A DNA stretch of 64,000 nucleotides from Geomonas limicola (lineage in GTDB: Bacteria; Desulfobacterota; Desulfuromonadia; Geobacterales; Geobacteraceae). Of this stretch, positions 35,425-44,612 are shown piece by piece. Both the position numbers and the translations under genes were made by a program. Every line of letters starts with the position of its first letter. Within the stretch, counting starts at the first letter, position 1. The notes below the pieces were generated by a model. The model was given only the letters and a program-made list of their open reading frames with translations, was not told the DNA's origin and did no database searches. The stretch spans positions 248,001-312,000 of the forward strand of contig NZ_BLXZ01000001.1 in the NCBI RefSeq assembly GCF_014193675.1, given 5' to 3'.

Positions 35425-37046
35425 ACCGGCTGCTGGCCGGCGCCGCGCTTCTCGTCCTGGTCGGCGCCTCCTTTTTGGCCGGCGCCTGGGTAAGTCATCG
35501 CGCGGCACCGCAAGCCGGGACAGCCGCAGCTCGCAAGATCCTGTACTGGGTCGACCCGATGCACCCCTCCTACACCTCGGACAAACCCGGGATCGCCCCG
35601 GACTGCGGCATGCCGCTCGAGCCGGTGTATGCCGACGGCAAGTCTGCCAGTGCGGGGAAGGAAAAACTGCCACCGGGGACGGTACAAGTCTCGGCCGGGC
35701 AGCAGCAGCTCATCGGGGTGAAACTCGGGACGGTGGAGCGCAGTGGTGCGAACCAGACCCTGCGGCTCAGCGGCCGGGTGGTCCCCGACGAGCGGCGCAC
35801 CTACGTGATCAACGCCACCATCGACGGTTGGATCACCGGGGTGGGCAACAACACCACCGGCTCGATCGTGAAAAAGGACGAGGTGCTGGCGACCTTCTAC
35901 AGCTCCGAGTTCCTCTCGGCCGGGCAGGCGCTCATCTATGCCCTGACCTCCATGGACCGCTCCATGGGGAGCACCGCCACCACCCAGGCCCAGAAAGACC
36001 AGATGCAGCAGTTCAACGTAAGCCTCAAGCAGTACCGTGACGCCCTGCGCAACCTGGGGATGGGCGACGCCCAGATCCAGCGCATGATTACGACCCGCAA
36101 GTACATGGAGAACATCGACGTCGCCTCGCCGGGAAGCGGCCTGGTGCTGGTTCGCAACGTCTCCCCGGGCCAGCGCTTCGAGCGCGGCAAAGAGCTCTAC
36201 CGGATCGCCGATCTCTCCCGGATCTGGGTACTCGTCGACACCTACGGCGCCGAGGCCGACCTGATGAAGCCCGGCAGCACGGTTGCCATCTCCCTCCCCA
36301 ACCGCAACGCGCATTTCACCGGCAAGGTATCGGCAACCCCAGCCATTTTCGACCCGGCCAGCCGAACCCTCAAGGTCCGTGTCGAGGTCGACAACCCCCA
36401 CTACGTTTTGCGCCCCGACATGTTCGTGGATGTGGAACTCCCCAACCGACTCCCCGACCTTCTGGCCGTCCCCGCCGAGGCCGTTCTCGATTCCGGGCTC
36501 AGGAAGGTGGTCTACGTCGAGCGGGCCCCCGGGCAGTTCGAGCCGCGCGAGGTGGAGACCGGCAGGAGCTTCGGTGGGCGCGTGGAAATCATCTCCGGCC
36601 TCAAGCAGGGGGAGCGCATCGCCCTCTCCGGCACCTTCCTGCTCGATTCCGAGAGCCGGATGAAGACCTCGGCGGCCGGCATCACGAGCGTGGCACACCA
36701 GGACCCGTTCTGCGGCATGTACGTCGACGAGGCGAAGGCGACGGCCGCTGGGCACCAGCTCCAGCGTGCCGGAGTCACCTACTATTTCTGTTCCGACGAC
36801 TGCATGAACAAGTTCCGGAAAAACCCCGCCGCCAAGGCCCCCCACCAGTCGATGTCGCCCTCCCCCGCCCCGGGGCAGGCAACGGCAAAAGAGCACGGCG
36901 AGCACCGGATGCCCCCAAAGGGCGCAGCGACCGGCCACCCGGATCATGAACCGGGGAAAAAGGATCACCCCACGAAACAGGAGAAGGGGCAGCCGGGGCA
37001 CGACATGGGCCAGATGGAGATGGGCCAGATGGACCACAAGCCATGA
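35421..37046 (+). CDS. cusB: CusB-like periplasmic adaptor with N-terminal metal-binding and C-terminal YHS-type domains
   Basis: 541 residues. An N-terminal anchor helix is followed by a heavy-metal-binding domain at about 38-72 (YWVDPMHPSY, APDCGMPLEPVY), then the membrane-fusion core (barrel-sandwich and helical hairpin) and, at about 430-475, a YHS-like domain (DPFCGMYV, YYFCSDDCMNKF). The last 60 residues are rich in His and Met (for example MGQMEMGQMDHK). Two extra metal domains and a Met/His tail make this a stronger metal sponge than E. coli CusB (about 380 residues). It links the RND pump to an outer-membrane channel and presents Cu(I)/Ag(I) to the pump. Confidence 0.9.
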   Translation: MNRLLAGAALLVLVGASFLAGAWVSHRAAPQAGTAAARKILYWVDPMHPSYTSDKPGIAPDCGMPLEPVYADGKSASAGKEKLPPGTVQVSAGQQQLIGVKLGTVERSGANQTLRLSGRVVPDERRTYVINATIDGWITGVGNNTTGSIVKKDEVLATFYSSEFLSAGQALIYALTSMDRSMGSTATTQAQKDQMQQFNVSLKQYRDALRNLGMGDAQIQRMITTRKYMENIDVASPGSGLVLVRNVSPGQRFERGKELYRIADLSRIWVLVDTYGAEADLMKPGSTVAISLPNRNAHFTGKVSATPAIFDPASRTLKVRVEVDNPHYVLRPDMFVDVELPNRLPDLLAVPAEAVLDSGLRKVVYVERAPGQFEPREVETGRSFGGRVEIISGLKQGERIALSGTFLLDSESRMKTSAAGITSVAHQDPFCGMYVDEAKATAAGHQLQRAGVTYYFCSDDCMNKFRKNPAAKAPHQSMSPSPAPGQATAKEHGEHRMPPKGAATGHPDHEPGKKDHPTKQEKGQPGHDMGQMEMGQMDHKP

Positions 37047-40000
37047 TAGACCGGATCATCGAGTTCTCGGCACAGAACCGCTTCCTCATCCTCATCCTGG
37101 CGACAGTCCTTGCCCTGTGCGGCTGGTGGTCTTTAAAGCACCTCCCTCTGGACGCCATCCCCGACCTCTCCGACACCCAGGTGATCATCTACTCGCGTTG
37201 GGACCGCAGCCCCGACCTCGTCGAGGACCAGGTCACCAACCCGATCGTCTCCTCCATGCTGGGTGCCCCGAAGGTGAAGACCGTGCGCGGCTTCTCCGAC
37301 TTCGGCTACTCCTTCGTCTACGTCATCTTCGAAGAAGGAACCGACATCTACTGGGCGCGCTCCCGAACCCTCGAGTACCTCTCCGCCGTGCAACAGCGCC
37401 TCCCCCAGGGGGTGCGCACCGAGTTGGGGCCCGACGCGACCGGCCTTGGCTGGGTGTTCCAGTACGCCCTGGTCGACACCACCGGGACCCGCAGCCTGGC
37501 CGAGATCCGCTCCTACCAGGACTGGTACCTGCGCTACTACCTGAAGTCCGTTCCCGGCGTAGCCGAGGTGGCGCCGATCGGTGGTTTCGTACGCCAGTAC
37601 CAGGTGAACGTCGACCCGAACCGGCTCCAGTCCTACCGGCTCTCCATCAACAAGGTGGTGGAGGCGGTGCGCGGCGGCAACGCCGAAAGCGGCGGGCGCC
37701 TGGTCGAGTTCGGCGGCACCGAGTACATGGTGCGTGGCCGCGGCTACGCGAAGAGCCTGGAGGATTTCGGCAACATCGTGGTTTCGGTGAACGAGGAGAG
37801 CGGCTCGCCGATCCGGGTCAAGGACCTCGGGACGGTAACCCTGGGGCCCGACTTGCGCCGCGGCGTCGCCGACCTGAACGGCACCGGCGACGCGGTCTCC
37901 GGCATCGTGGTCATGCGCGAAGGGAGTAACGCGCTCCAGGTCATCGACCGGGTCAAGGCGAAGCTGAAGGAGATCGAACCGGGGCTGCCGCACGGGCTCA
38001 AGGTGGTCCCCATCTACGACCGTTCCGACCTGATCCTGCGGGCCATCGACACCCTGAAGGGGACCCTGGTCGAGGTGATCCTCACCGTCATGCTGGTGAT
38101 CGTGGTCTTCTTGTGGCATCCCCCCAGCGCCCTTATCCCTGCGCTCACCATCCCCTGCGCCGTACTGATCTCCTTTATCCCGCTCAGGATGATGGGGGTG
38201 AACGCCAACATCATGTCCCTAGGCGGCATCGCCATCGCCATCGGGGCGCTGGTGGACGCAGCTATCGTGGTGGTGGAGCAGACCCACAAAAAGCTCGAGG
38301 CCTGGGAGGCCGGAGGGAGGGTCGGCGACCAGCGGGCCATCGTGCTGAGCGCTCTCAAGGAGGTGGGGGGGCCGAGCTTCTTCGCCCTGCTGGTGATCGC
38401 GGTCGCCTTTCTCCCGGTCTTCGCGCTGGAGGCCCAGGAGGGGCGTCTCTTCAAGCCGCTCGCCTACACGAAGACCCTGGCTATGGCAGCGGCCGCCTTC
38501 CTGACCATCACCCTCGACCCGGCGCTGCGCGTCATGCTGAGCACCACGCGCCACTTCTCTTTCCGGCCGCGCCCCTTGAGTCGGCTGCTCAATGCCGTCA
38601 CTGCCGCCCCCTTCAGAAACGAGCAGGATCACCCGGTAAGCCGGACCCTGATCCGGATCTACGAGCCGGTGGTACGCTGGGTCCTCTCCCAGAAACAGCT
38701 CGTATTGGGGACCGCTCTGCTGCTCGTGCTCCTTACCGTCCCCCTCGCGCTTAAACTGGGGAGCGAGTTCATGCCCCCCCTGGACGAGGGGAGCCTCCTC
38801 TACATGCCGACCACCATGCCCGGCATATCGGTCGGCGAGGCCCAGAAACTTCTGCAGGTAACCGACCGGATCATCAAGGGCTTCCCCGAAGTGGACCAGG
38901 TTTTGGGTAAGGCCGGTCGCGCCGAGACCCCCACCGACCCAGCGCCTCTTTCCATGCTGGAGACGGTGATCACCCTGAAGCCGCGCGAACAATGGCGACC
39001 GGTGGAGACCTGGTACTCCGGCTGGGCGCCCGAGCCGCTCAAAAAGGTGTTGCGCCGCATCACCTCCGACCGGCTCTCCCAGGAGGAACTGGTCGACCAG
39101 TTGAACCAGGCCCTGAAGATCCCGGGGGTATCCAACGCCTGGACCATGCCCATCAAGGGTCGCATCGACATGCTGACCACCGGCATCCGCACCACCCTCG
39201 GGCTCAAGATCTCCGGCGCGAACCTGGTGGAGATGGAACAGATCGGCGCCCAGGTGGAGGCCACGCTGCGCCCCATCAAGGGGACCCGTAGCGTCTTCTC
39301 CGAGCGCACCGGCGGCGGCTATTTCCTGGACATCACCTGGAACCGCGAGGAGCTGGCCCGCTACGGCCTCAGCATCGACGAGGCGCAGTCCGTGCTGCAA
39401 AGTGCCATCGGCGGCGACAACGTGACCACCTCGATCCAGGGGCGCGAGCGCTATCCGGTCAACGTGCGTTACCAGCGCGACTTCCGCACCGATCTCCCCG
39501 CCCTGCGCCGCGTGCTGGTCCCCGTGGCCGGCGGCACCCGGCAGGTCCCCCTGGGTGAGCTTGCCGAGGTGAGCGTGGCGAGCGGCCCGTCGATGATCCG
39601 CAACGAGGACGGCCTCCTGACCGGCTACGTCTACGTCGACCTGCAGGGGCGCGACCCCCAGGGGTACATCGACGAGGCGGCACCGCTTTTGCGCAAGCAG
39701 GTGGAGCTTCCGCCCGGCTACGCCCTCTCCTGGAGCGGCCAGTACGAGGCGATGCAACGCGTGAAGGAGCGGCTCACCATGGTGGTTCCGGTGACCCTCT
39801 TGCTCATCATGGGGCTTTTGTACCTCAATACCAGGAGCCTGGTGAAGACCTCCCTCATCCTGCTGGCGGTCCCCTTCTCCGCGGTAGGGGCCTTCGTATT
39901 CCTCTGGCTTTTGGGGTATCACCTAAGCGTCGGGGTCTGGGTCGGTCTCATCGCGCTGTTGGGGGTGGATGCCGAGACCGGCGTCTTCATGCTGCTCTAT

Positions 40001-40345
40001 CTGGATCTCGCCTACCAGGAGGCCAAGAAGGCGGGGAAGCTGAACAGCCTGGTCGAGTTGCACGAGGCAATCGTCGAGGGTGCCGCCAAGAGGATCCGCC
40101 CCAAGTTCATGACGACCGCGACCATGTTCCTGGGGCTGGTTCCGGTGATGTGGGCAACCGGCAGCGGTGCCGACGTGATGAAACACATCGCGGCGCCGAT
40201 GATCGGCGGCATCTTCACCTCCTTCTTGCTGGAGCTCCTGGTCTACCCGGCACTCTACGAGATCTGGAAGTGGCACTTCGAGTTAAAGGGGGCCGTTGCG
40301 GCAGCCTTGCCCGAGGCAGAGCCGCCACGTGCCGAACTCGCCTAA
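37043..40345 (+). CDS. cusA: CusA-like heavy-metal RND efflux pump
   Basis: Inner-membrane proton/metal antiporter, 1100 residues, 12 membrane helices expected. The three Met residues that form the Cu(I)/Ag(I) site of CusA are present: Met588 in LLYMPTTMPG, Met638 in APLSMLET and Met710 in GRIDMLTTG, so the substrate is a monovalent cation rather than zinc or cobalt. The proton-relay Asp is in GALVDAAIVVVEQ. An insertion of about 22 residues between the second and third Met, relative to E. coli, widens the cleft. It shares ATGA with cusB. Confidence 0.95.
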   Translation: MIDRIIEFSAQNRFLILILATVLALCGWWSLKHLPLDAIPDLSDTQVIIYSRWDRSPDLVEDQVTNPIVSSMLGAPKVKTVRGFSDFGYSFVYVIFEEGTDIYWARSRTLEYLSAVQQRLPQGVRTELGPDATGLGWVFQYALVDTTGTRSLAEIRSYQDWYLRYYLKSVPGVAEVAPIGGFVRQYQVNVDPNRLQSYRLSINKVVEAVRGGNAESGGRLVEFGGTEYMVRGRGYAKSLEDFGNIVVSVNEESGSPIRVKDLGTVTLGPDLRRGVADLNGTGDAVSGIVVMREGSNALQVIDRVKAKLKEIEPGLPHGLKVVPIYDRSDLILRAIDTLKGTLVEVILTVMLVIVVFLWHPPSALIPALTIPCAVLISFIPLRMMGVNANIMSLGGIAIAIGALVDAAIVVVEQTHKKLEAWEAGGRVGDQRAIVLSALKEVGGPSFFALLVIAVAFLPVFALEAQEGRLFKPLAYTKTLAMAAAAFLTITLDPALRVMLSTTRHFSFRPRPLSRLLNAVTAAPFRNEQDHPVSRTLIRIYEPVVRWVLSQKQLVLGTALLLVLLTVPLALKLGSEFMPPLDEGSLLYMPTTMPGISVGEAQKLLQVTDRIIKGFPEVDQVLGKAGRAETPTDPAPLSMLETVITLKPREQWRPVETWYSGWAPEPLKKVLRRITSDRLSQEELVDQLNQALKIPGVSNAWTMPIKGRIDMLTTGIRTTLGLKISGANLVEMEQIGAQVEATLRPIKGTRSVFSERTGGGYFLDITWNREELARYGLSIDEAQSVLQSAIGGDNVTTSIQGRERYPVNVRYQRDFRTDLPALRRVLVPVAGGTRQVPLGELAEVSVASGPSMIRNEDGLLTGYVYVDLQGRDPQGYIDEAAPLLRKQVELPPGYALSWSGQYEAMQRVKERLTMVVPVTLLLIMGLLYLNTRSLVKTSLILLAVPFSAVGAFVFLWLLGYHLSVGVWVGLIALLGVDAETGVFMLLYLDLAYQEAKKAGKLNSLVELHEAIVEGAAKRIRPKFMTTATMFLGLVPVMWATGSGADVMKHIAAPMIGGIFTSFLLELLVYPALYEIWKWHFELKGAVAAALPEAEPPRAELA

Positions 40346-40405
40346 GGGCGGTCCCGTTGAGAACGGAAAGATGCCAGCCAGGGTCTTCCGTATGAGGAAT
40401 GAGTT

Positions 40406-40930
40406 ATGGAATGGAAAGTCTTGAGACGTCTCGCTGCTGCGCTACTGCCGTTTTGTGCCGCAGTGGTCCTCGCCGGCACCCTCTCTCCAGTTGCCAGCGC
40501 CCGTACCCCGTTGCGCGTCGGTGACCCGCCGCCGGCGGTGAGCCTCCCCGACCTGGCGGGCCACTCCTTGCGCATACCCGACGATGTGCGGGGCAAAGTC
40601 GTGGTTATCCATTTCTGGGCTGCCGGCTGCAGTTCCTGCAAGGAGGAGATGCCGGCCATGGAGAGTTTGTACCGGAAGTTTCAGAGCAGGGGACTTGCGA
40701 TTCTGGCGATCAATGTCGGACAGCCGCGCGCTGCGGTAAAAAGCTACCTCCAGGGGTTGGGGGTGAGCTATCCGATCTACCTCGACCAGGATACCCGCGC
40801 GGCACGCGAGTACGAGGTGGTGGGAGTCCCGAAAACCGTGATTCTCGATCGTAACGGCGTGGTGCGCTACAAGATCATGGGGAGCGCCACCGCCGCGGCA
40901 CTGACCAAGCTGGTGACGAGCCTTATGTAA
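40406..40930 (+). CDS. TlpA-like exported thioredoxin
   Basis: 174 residues. N-terminal signal sequence of about 32 residues, then a redoxin/thioredoxin domain with the active site W-AAG-CSSC (Cys75 and Cys78), and cis-Pro in GVPKTVIL. The group includes ResA and TlpA, which reduce cytochrome c apoproteins or copper chaperones in the periplasm. Sixty bases after the pump gene and before a terminator, so probably the last gene of the efflux operon; a role in keeping periplasmic copper-site cysteines reduced is an inference. Confidence 0.88.
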   Translation: MEWKVLRRLAAALLPFCAAVVLAGTLSPVASARTPLRVGDPPPAVSLPDLAGHSLRIPDDVRGKVVVIHFWAAGCSSCKEEMPAMESLYRKFQSRGLAILAINVGQPRAAVKSYLQGLGVSYPIYLDQDTRAAREYEVVGVPKTVILDRNGVVRYKIMGSATAAALTKLVTSLM

Positions 40931-41052
40931 CTTCCGCGTCCACCGGAAACCGGAGCGCCACGGAGAAACCACAGCGTAACCGAGCGAAGCCCTACCTCGA
41001 AAAAAACCTTTGCTGCCGTATTCCGTGCTCTCCGTGACTCCCTGGCAAAAAC

Positions 41053-41091
41053 AAAAAGGCGCCTGCAACCGTTACGGTGCAGGCGCCTTTT
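41053..41091. terminator. Bidirectional terminator, end of efflux operon
   Basis: AAAAAGGCGCCTGCA / TGCAGGCGCCTTTT hairpin with ten-base loop, A-run left, T-run right. Confidence 0.9.
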
Positions 41092-41153
41092 ATGTCTCGT
41101 GAAGGTAGCTGCTCTGGGTGAGCCTCAACCCCGGACCGGGGTCCTCAGCCTCA

Positions 41154-41582
41154 TCAGGCGCCCTTCCCCGTCGCCTGTTTCTCACACTGTTCGACCACTT
41201 CCTTAAGCCAGGCGATCTCCGCCGGGATGAACGGCTTGGCAAATTCGGTCTCCACGTTGAGCGCCCAGTGCAGCGGATCGGCACTGGTGGCCGCCAGGAC
41301 ATGCCCCGGCACCTCCACGTAGGTTACCTCCTTCTTGGCCCAGCCGTTGAGCCGCTCCAACGTGTCGAACAACAGAAGGTAGTCGTTCCCCTCGTATTCC
41401 AGGATGAGCGGAGCCACCCGGTTCTCCCCTTCTGGGGCCACCTCCTGCGTGGGATCTTGCTCCTCCTCCCAGGTCGGCACAAAGAAGCTGGCGTTGAGGA
41501 AGAGGTCATAGTACTTGGATTGGCACTTGGGGTCGTCCATATTCTGGCGCAGTTCAACCAGCGCCTCGTCGAGTTTGGTCAT
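41154..41582 (-). CDS. SseB-like protein
   Basis: 142 residues from ATG at 41582 (AAAGGAA upstream). The pattern FLNASFFVPTWEEE, PLILEYEGNDYLLLFDTLERLNGWAKK and ALNVETEFAKPF matches the SseB N-terminal domain, a small fold of unknown molecular role in many bacteria; the name comes from a serine sensitivity enhancing locus. No signal peptide. It precedes the terminator that it shares with the efflux operon. Confidence 0.75.
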   Translation of the reverse strand: MTKLDEALVELRQNMDDPKCQSKYYDLFLNASFFVPTWEEEQDPTQEVAPEGENRVAPLILEYEGNDYLLLFDTLERLNGWAKKEVTYVEVPGHVLAATSADPLHWALNVETEFAKPFIPAEIAWLKEVVEQCEKQATGKGA

Positions 41583-41711
41583 GGGATTCCTTTTAAAGAA
41601 GTTCTGGATTATGCGTTCTAGATTGAAAGTATGGGGAGCCAGAGGGCGCTCCCCCTGGCCTTCTGCGTTAGCAGGCATCAACCGGCACGGTAGCGGTATA
41701 CGGCATCTTTG

Positions 41712-42581
41712 TCAAGCGAATCCCGGTGATTGCGAGGCCTCCCCCTCCTCACGGGACAGCACGCTGGCAAGCTTTCGGTAGCCGTCTTTCATGACCACGC
41801 GGGCCAGTGCGAGCGCCAGCGGGTTGATCTTGCAATAGGCCGGCAGGTTGAGCAGCTTGCATCCTTTTTTCGATTTCGAGTTGTCCAGGGTAGGCACCCC
41901 GCTGGGAAGACCGGTGAAGACGTAGCGGGCATCGGTTTGCGCGGCGCCCAGGCGCAGTTCATGGGTGATGAAGTCCACCACGTTGAGTTTAAGGCTCACG
42001 TCGTCGGAAAACAGGTTGTCGCCAAAGATCACGTCTTCCACCTGGTACGAGGTTTCTACCGCACAGAGCCTCCCCTCCAGGTAGATGCCGAGCTTGTAGA
42101 TCCTGGGATGACAGTAGAGGTTTTCCGACCACGCCCTGAACCTGTCTTTGATGATCCGCTCCTTCTTGTACCAGTACCCGGTACGCCGGTAGAAGTTGCG
42201 GTACACCTGGTAGCCTGCCTCCACGAACTCCTCGAGATCGGCAATGGGTCGGGCGGTGAAATACGAGAGACTGTCGCGGGTGATCTTGCGGCGGCGGGTG
42301 CTCAGGGTATCGAGGGAGTAGTTCCTCAGGTCGTCGTGGACGTGGAAATTCATCGTGGTTGCCTTGGCGTACTCCGGCGGCACCAGGTGCATCACGCCCC
42401 CCAGCAGGGCTTTTGTAGGATAGCGACGGCTCCAGGGGCGGATCTCGTGAAATAGGAACAGCGGTAGAAAGAAACAGGGACGCGGCTCCATCCACCAGAC
42501 ACCATCGACCTTCACCAGCTTGAGTCCCTCGCGCAGCCGGTAGCCGGCATACTCATCGACGGTCATCGGTTCCCAGTGCAT
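41712..42581 (-). CDS. GNAT-fold-like protein of unknown function
   Basis: 289 residues, soluble. The C-terminal half shows the acyltransferase-like series of strands (LGIYLEGRLCAVETSYQVEDVIFGDN, LNVVDFITHELR, YVFTGLPSG) with features of GNAT/FemAB-related proteins such as the final KLLNLPAYCKINPLA. The N-terminus is rich in Trp and Tyr (WEPMTVDEY, WWMEPRP). I do not recognise the exact family. ATG preceded by GGAGG. 129 bases upstream of the SseB-like gene. Confidence 0.5.
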   Translation of the reverse strand: MHWEPMTVDEYAGYRLREGLKLVKVDGVWWMEPRPCFFLPLFLFHEIRPWSRRYPTKALLGGVMHLVPPEYAKATTMNFHVHDDLRNYSLDTLSTRRRKITRDSLSYFTARPIADLEEFVEAGYQVYRNFYRRTGYWYKKERIIKDRFRAWSENLYCHPRIYKLGIYLEGRLCAVETSYQVEDVIFGDNLFSDDVSLKLNVVDFITHELRLGAAQTDARYVFTGLPSGVPTLDNSKSKKGCKLLNLPAYCKINPLALALARVVMKDGYRKLASVLSREEGEASQSPGFA

Positions 42582-42931
42582 GCAAACCTCCAGGATTAGA
42601 CCTTTACAACCCAGGGAAGTCTACTTTATGGCTTCCGCGGTGTCCACCTCGACGACAGGAATCCCCAATTGAGATCCGCAACGCGAAGGGGTTCGCCTGA
42701 CGGGAAGACAGTTCTTGATGGTGATACCATCCCCCTCGTCGGACCGGCAGCAGGATCACCTACCGGTAACTAACAACACACTCAACTGAACCGACACCGG
42801 TTCGGCATAAACGGAAAATGCCACTGTCACCCTTCAAAAGCCGGTTTTGCTCGACCGAACAGAAAAGCCCTGTCACAGCGACAGGGCTTTTCTTGTTTCG
42901 CGATCCTGAGAGGCTTCCGGTTACCGGAACG
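42582..42931. other. Intergenic region
   Basis: 350 bases. Holds one terminator (42862-42892) for the gene at 42932; I see nothing else. Confidence 0.6.
42862..42892. terminator. Terminator for the secreted helical protein
   Basis: GAAAAGCCCTGTC / GACAGGGCTTTTC perfect 13-base arms with a five-base loop. Confidence 0.85.
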
Positions 42932-43576
42932 TCAGAACTTCTTCGGGAACTGCTTGGCAAGGCCGCCGGCCAAGGCGTCGGCGATCATGTACATGTGGTC
43001 CTTCATCATTTCCCAGGTCCGGGCTTCCGAAGCGTAATCCTTGGCCGCGAAGGCATCGATCTGCTGCATGTGGTGCGCACCGTGGGCGTAGAGGAGCCCT
43101 TCCAGGGTTTCCTGTGGCCAGTTCTTCGGGTTCGCTTTACTGAGGAAGCTCGCGATCTCCGTCGCATTCCCCTTGATCCTGTTGACCGCGGCATCTTTAC
43201 CTGCCTGGCTTCCGGCATAGGAGGCCGTCAGGTACTCCTTGATCGCGCCGTAGTGGCCGGCCAAAAGCCCGAACAGCTTGTCGGCGGCCGGTTTGCCGTA
43301 GAAGGGGACCACGGCGTCGGCGATGGCCCGCGCGTTCTTGACCACGTTCTCCTCAGCTACCTTGGCGGCGGCGGTGTCGCCCACCCTGGTGCTATAGGCC
43401 ACGTTGCGCACCCAGAAGATGTGCCCGGCCCACAGGTCGTGGAGCACCTGGCGGGTTTCTACCAGCTTGGGAGACTCGGAAGCCACCTTTCCCTTGTCCT
43501 TGGCGAGCGCCGGTGCTACTGCCACCACTACCAGCGCCGACAACATCAGAACCGATTTTAAAGCATGCCGTAACAT
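42932..43576 (-). CDS. Secreted His-rich helical protein
   Basis: 214 residues with a signal peptide (MLRHALKSVLMLSALVVVAVAPALA). The mature part is all-helical and follows a family that I recall as often labelled 'glycosyltransferase' or 'acetylglutamate kinase' by mistake: (L)HDLWAGHIFWVRN, PFYGKPAADKLFGLLAGHY, NWPQETLEGLLYAHGAHHMQQ and the closing MIADALAGGLAKQFPKKF. Repeated His in helices suggests metal or haem binding, as in hemerythrin-like bundles; this is an inference. It lies 75 bases downstream of the ECF sigma factor in the same direction, so it is likely a target or partner gene. Confidence 0.75.
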   Translation of the reverse strand: MLRHALKSVLMLSALVVVAVAPALAKDKGKVASESPKLVETRQVLHDLWAGHIFWVRNVAYSTRVGDTAAAKVAEENVVKNARAIADAVVPFYGKPAADKLFGLLAGHYGAIKEYLTASYAGSQAGKDAAVNRIKGNATEIASFLSKANPKNWPQETLEGLLYAHGAHHMQQIDAFAAKDYASEARTWEMMKDHMYMIADALAGGLAKQFPKKF

Positions 43577-43651
43577 GGTGATTCCTCCTCTTGCTGCGCG
43601 GGGAGAGCGTCCCGCTCCCCCGCACGTTCCTTGGCACCGGCCTCAGACGGT

Positions 43652-44362
43652 CTACTGTGACCGCCCTTCCCGGCAACCGATCTCCAACCGCAGCAGCACC
43701 TTGTGGACGATTCGGTCACAACGGACCCCGTCGAAGGAGAAGGCATCCACGGCCGAGGTATCCAAAAGCTCCAGAAGCTGCTGCTGCAGGATCTTCTTGG
43801 CCCGGTGGTACCGGGTCTTCACCGTATTTTGTTCCACCCCAAGGCATTGCGCCGTTTCCGCCACCGACATCTCCTCGACGCCGCACATGATAAATGCCAT
43901 TCGGTAAGCCTCCGGGAGCGCATCGATGGCATTCTCCAGTATCCTGCGCATCTCGCCTCGAGCAGCGAGCAGTTCCGGGCTGGGTGGGGTGTTAGAAAGC
44001 TGAGCCATATAGTTCGCCTCCTCGCTCCGGATCGGGTCGTCGAAGGAGACCCCCTCGCCCGCCGGTTCCGCGCGGCGCAGGCGCCCCAGCGCCACGTTTA
44101 CCGTTATCTTGGCGAGCCAGGCCGACAGCGGCCCCGTCCCCTGGTACTCCCCGAGCTTTTGGTAGGCGTGGACATAGGCGTCCTGTACCGCATCCTCTGC
44201 ATCAGCGTCGCTTTGCAGAAGGCCGCGGGCGATGCGGTACAGGCGCCGGTTGTTCCTGCGCATGATCAGTTCGAAGCGGCGCGGATCCTCCTCGAGGACC
44301 TGACGGACGATTTCCCCATCAGAAAGTGCTGCTGTCATATCCAACCCGCCCTTCTCTGCCAT
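43652..44362 (-). CDS. ECF-type RNA polymerase sigma factor
   Basis: 236 residues from ATG at 44362, with GGGAGG eight bases upstream. Region 2 at about 25-95 (RIARGLLQSDADAEDAVQDAYVHAYQKL) and region 4 at about 150-200 (ALPEAYRMAFIMCGVEEMSVAETAQCLGVEQNTVKTRYHRAKKIL). No region 1.1 or 3, hence ECF. No anti-sigma gene is adjacent on either side, so control may be transcriptional or by another route. The C-terminal 40 residues are longer than usual. Confidence 0.9.
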   Translation of the reverse strand: MAEKGGLDMTAALSDGEIVRQVLEEDPRRFELIMRRNNRRLYRIARGLLQSDADAEDAVQDAYVHAYQKLGEYQGTGPLSAWLAKITVNVALGRLRRAEPAGEGVSFDDPIRSEEANYMAQLSNTPPSPELLAARGEMRRILENAIDALPEAYRMAFIMCGVEEMSVAETAQCLGVEQNTVKTRYHRAKKILQQQLLELLDTSAVDAFSFDGVRCDRIVHKVLLRLEIGCREGRSQ

Positions 44363-44612
44363 GAGCCTAACCTCCCTGGTTAACCCTTTCACTACCATAG
44401 ATGCATGGAATACCAAAAAGGTTCCCGTCTGCGAAACTTTATTTTCGCGTAGCGGTGTACTTCATTCATTGGGGTGATTCAAATGGGCGATGACTTCGAG
44501 TGGGCCGCCAGGTTCCCGGTGCTCTGACCAGGTTTTGATCTGTAGTTTATAGGAGGAGTTTCAGGAAGAGTATGACACGGAAACGGATAGGGCACCCCAG
44601 GGGAGCACGGGA

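Noticed and set aside
35325..37037. 570-codon open frame antisense to cusB
   Set aside because: Shadow of cusB; no domain or signal visible.
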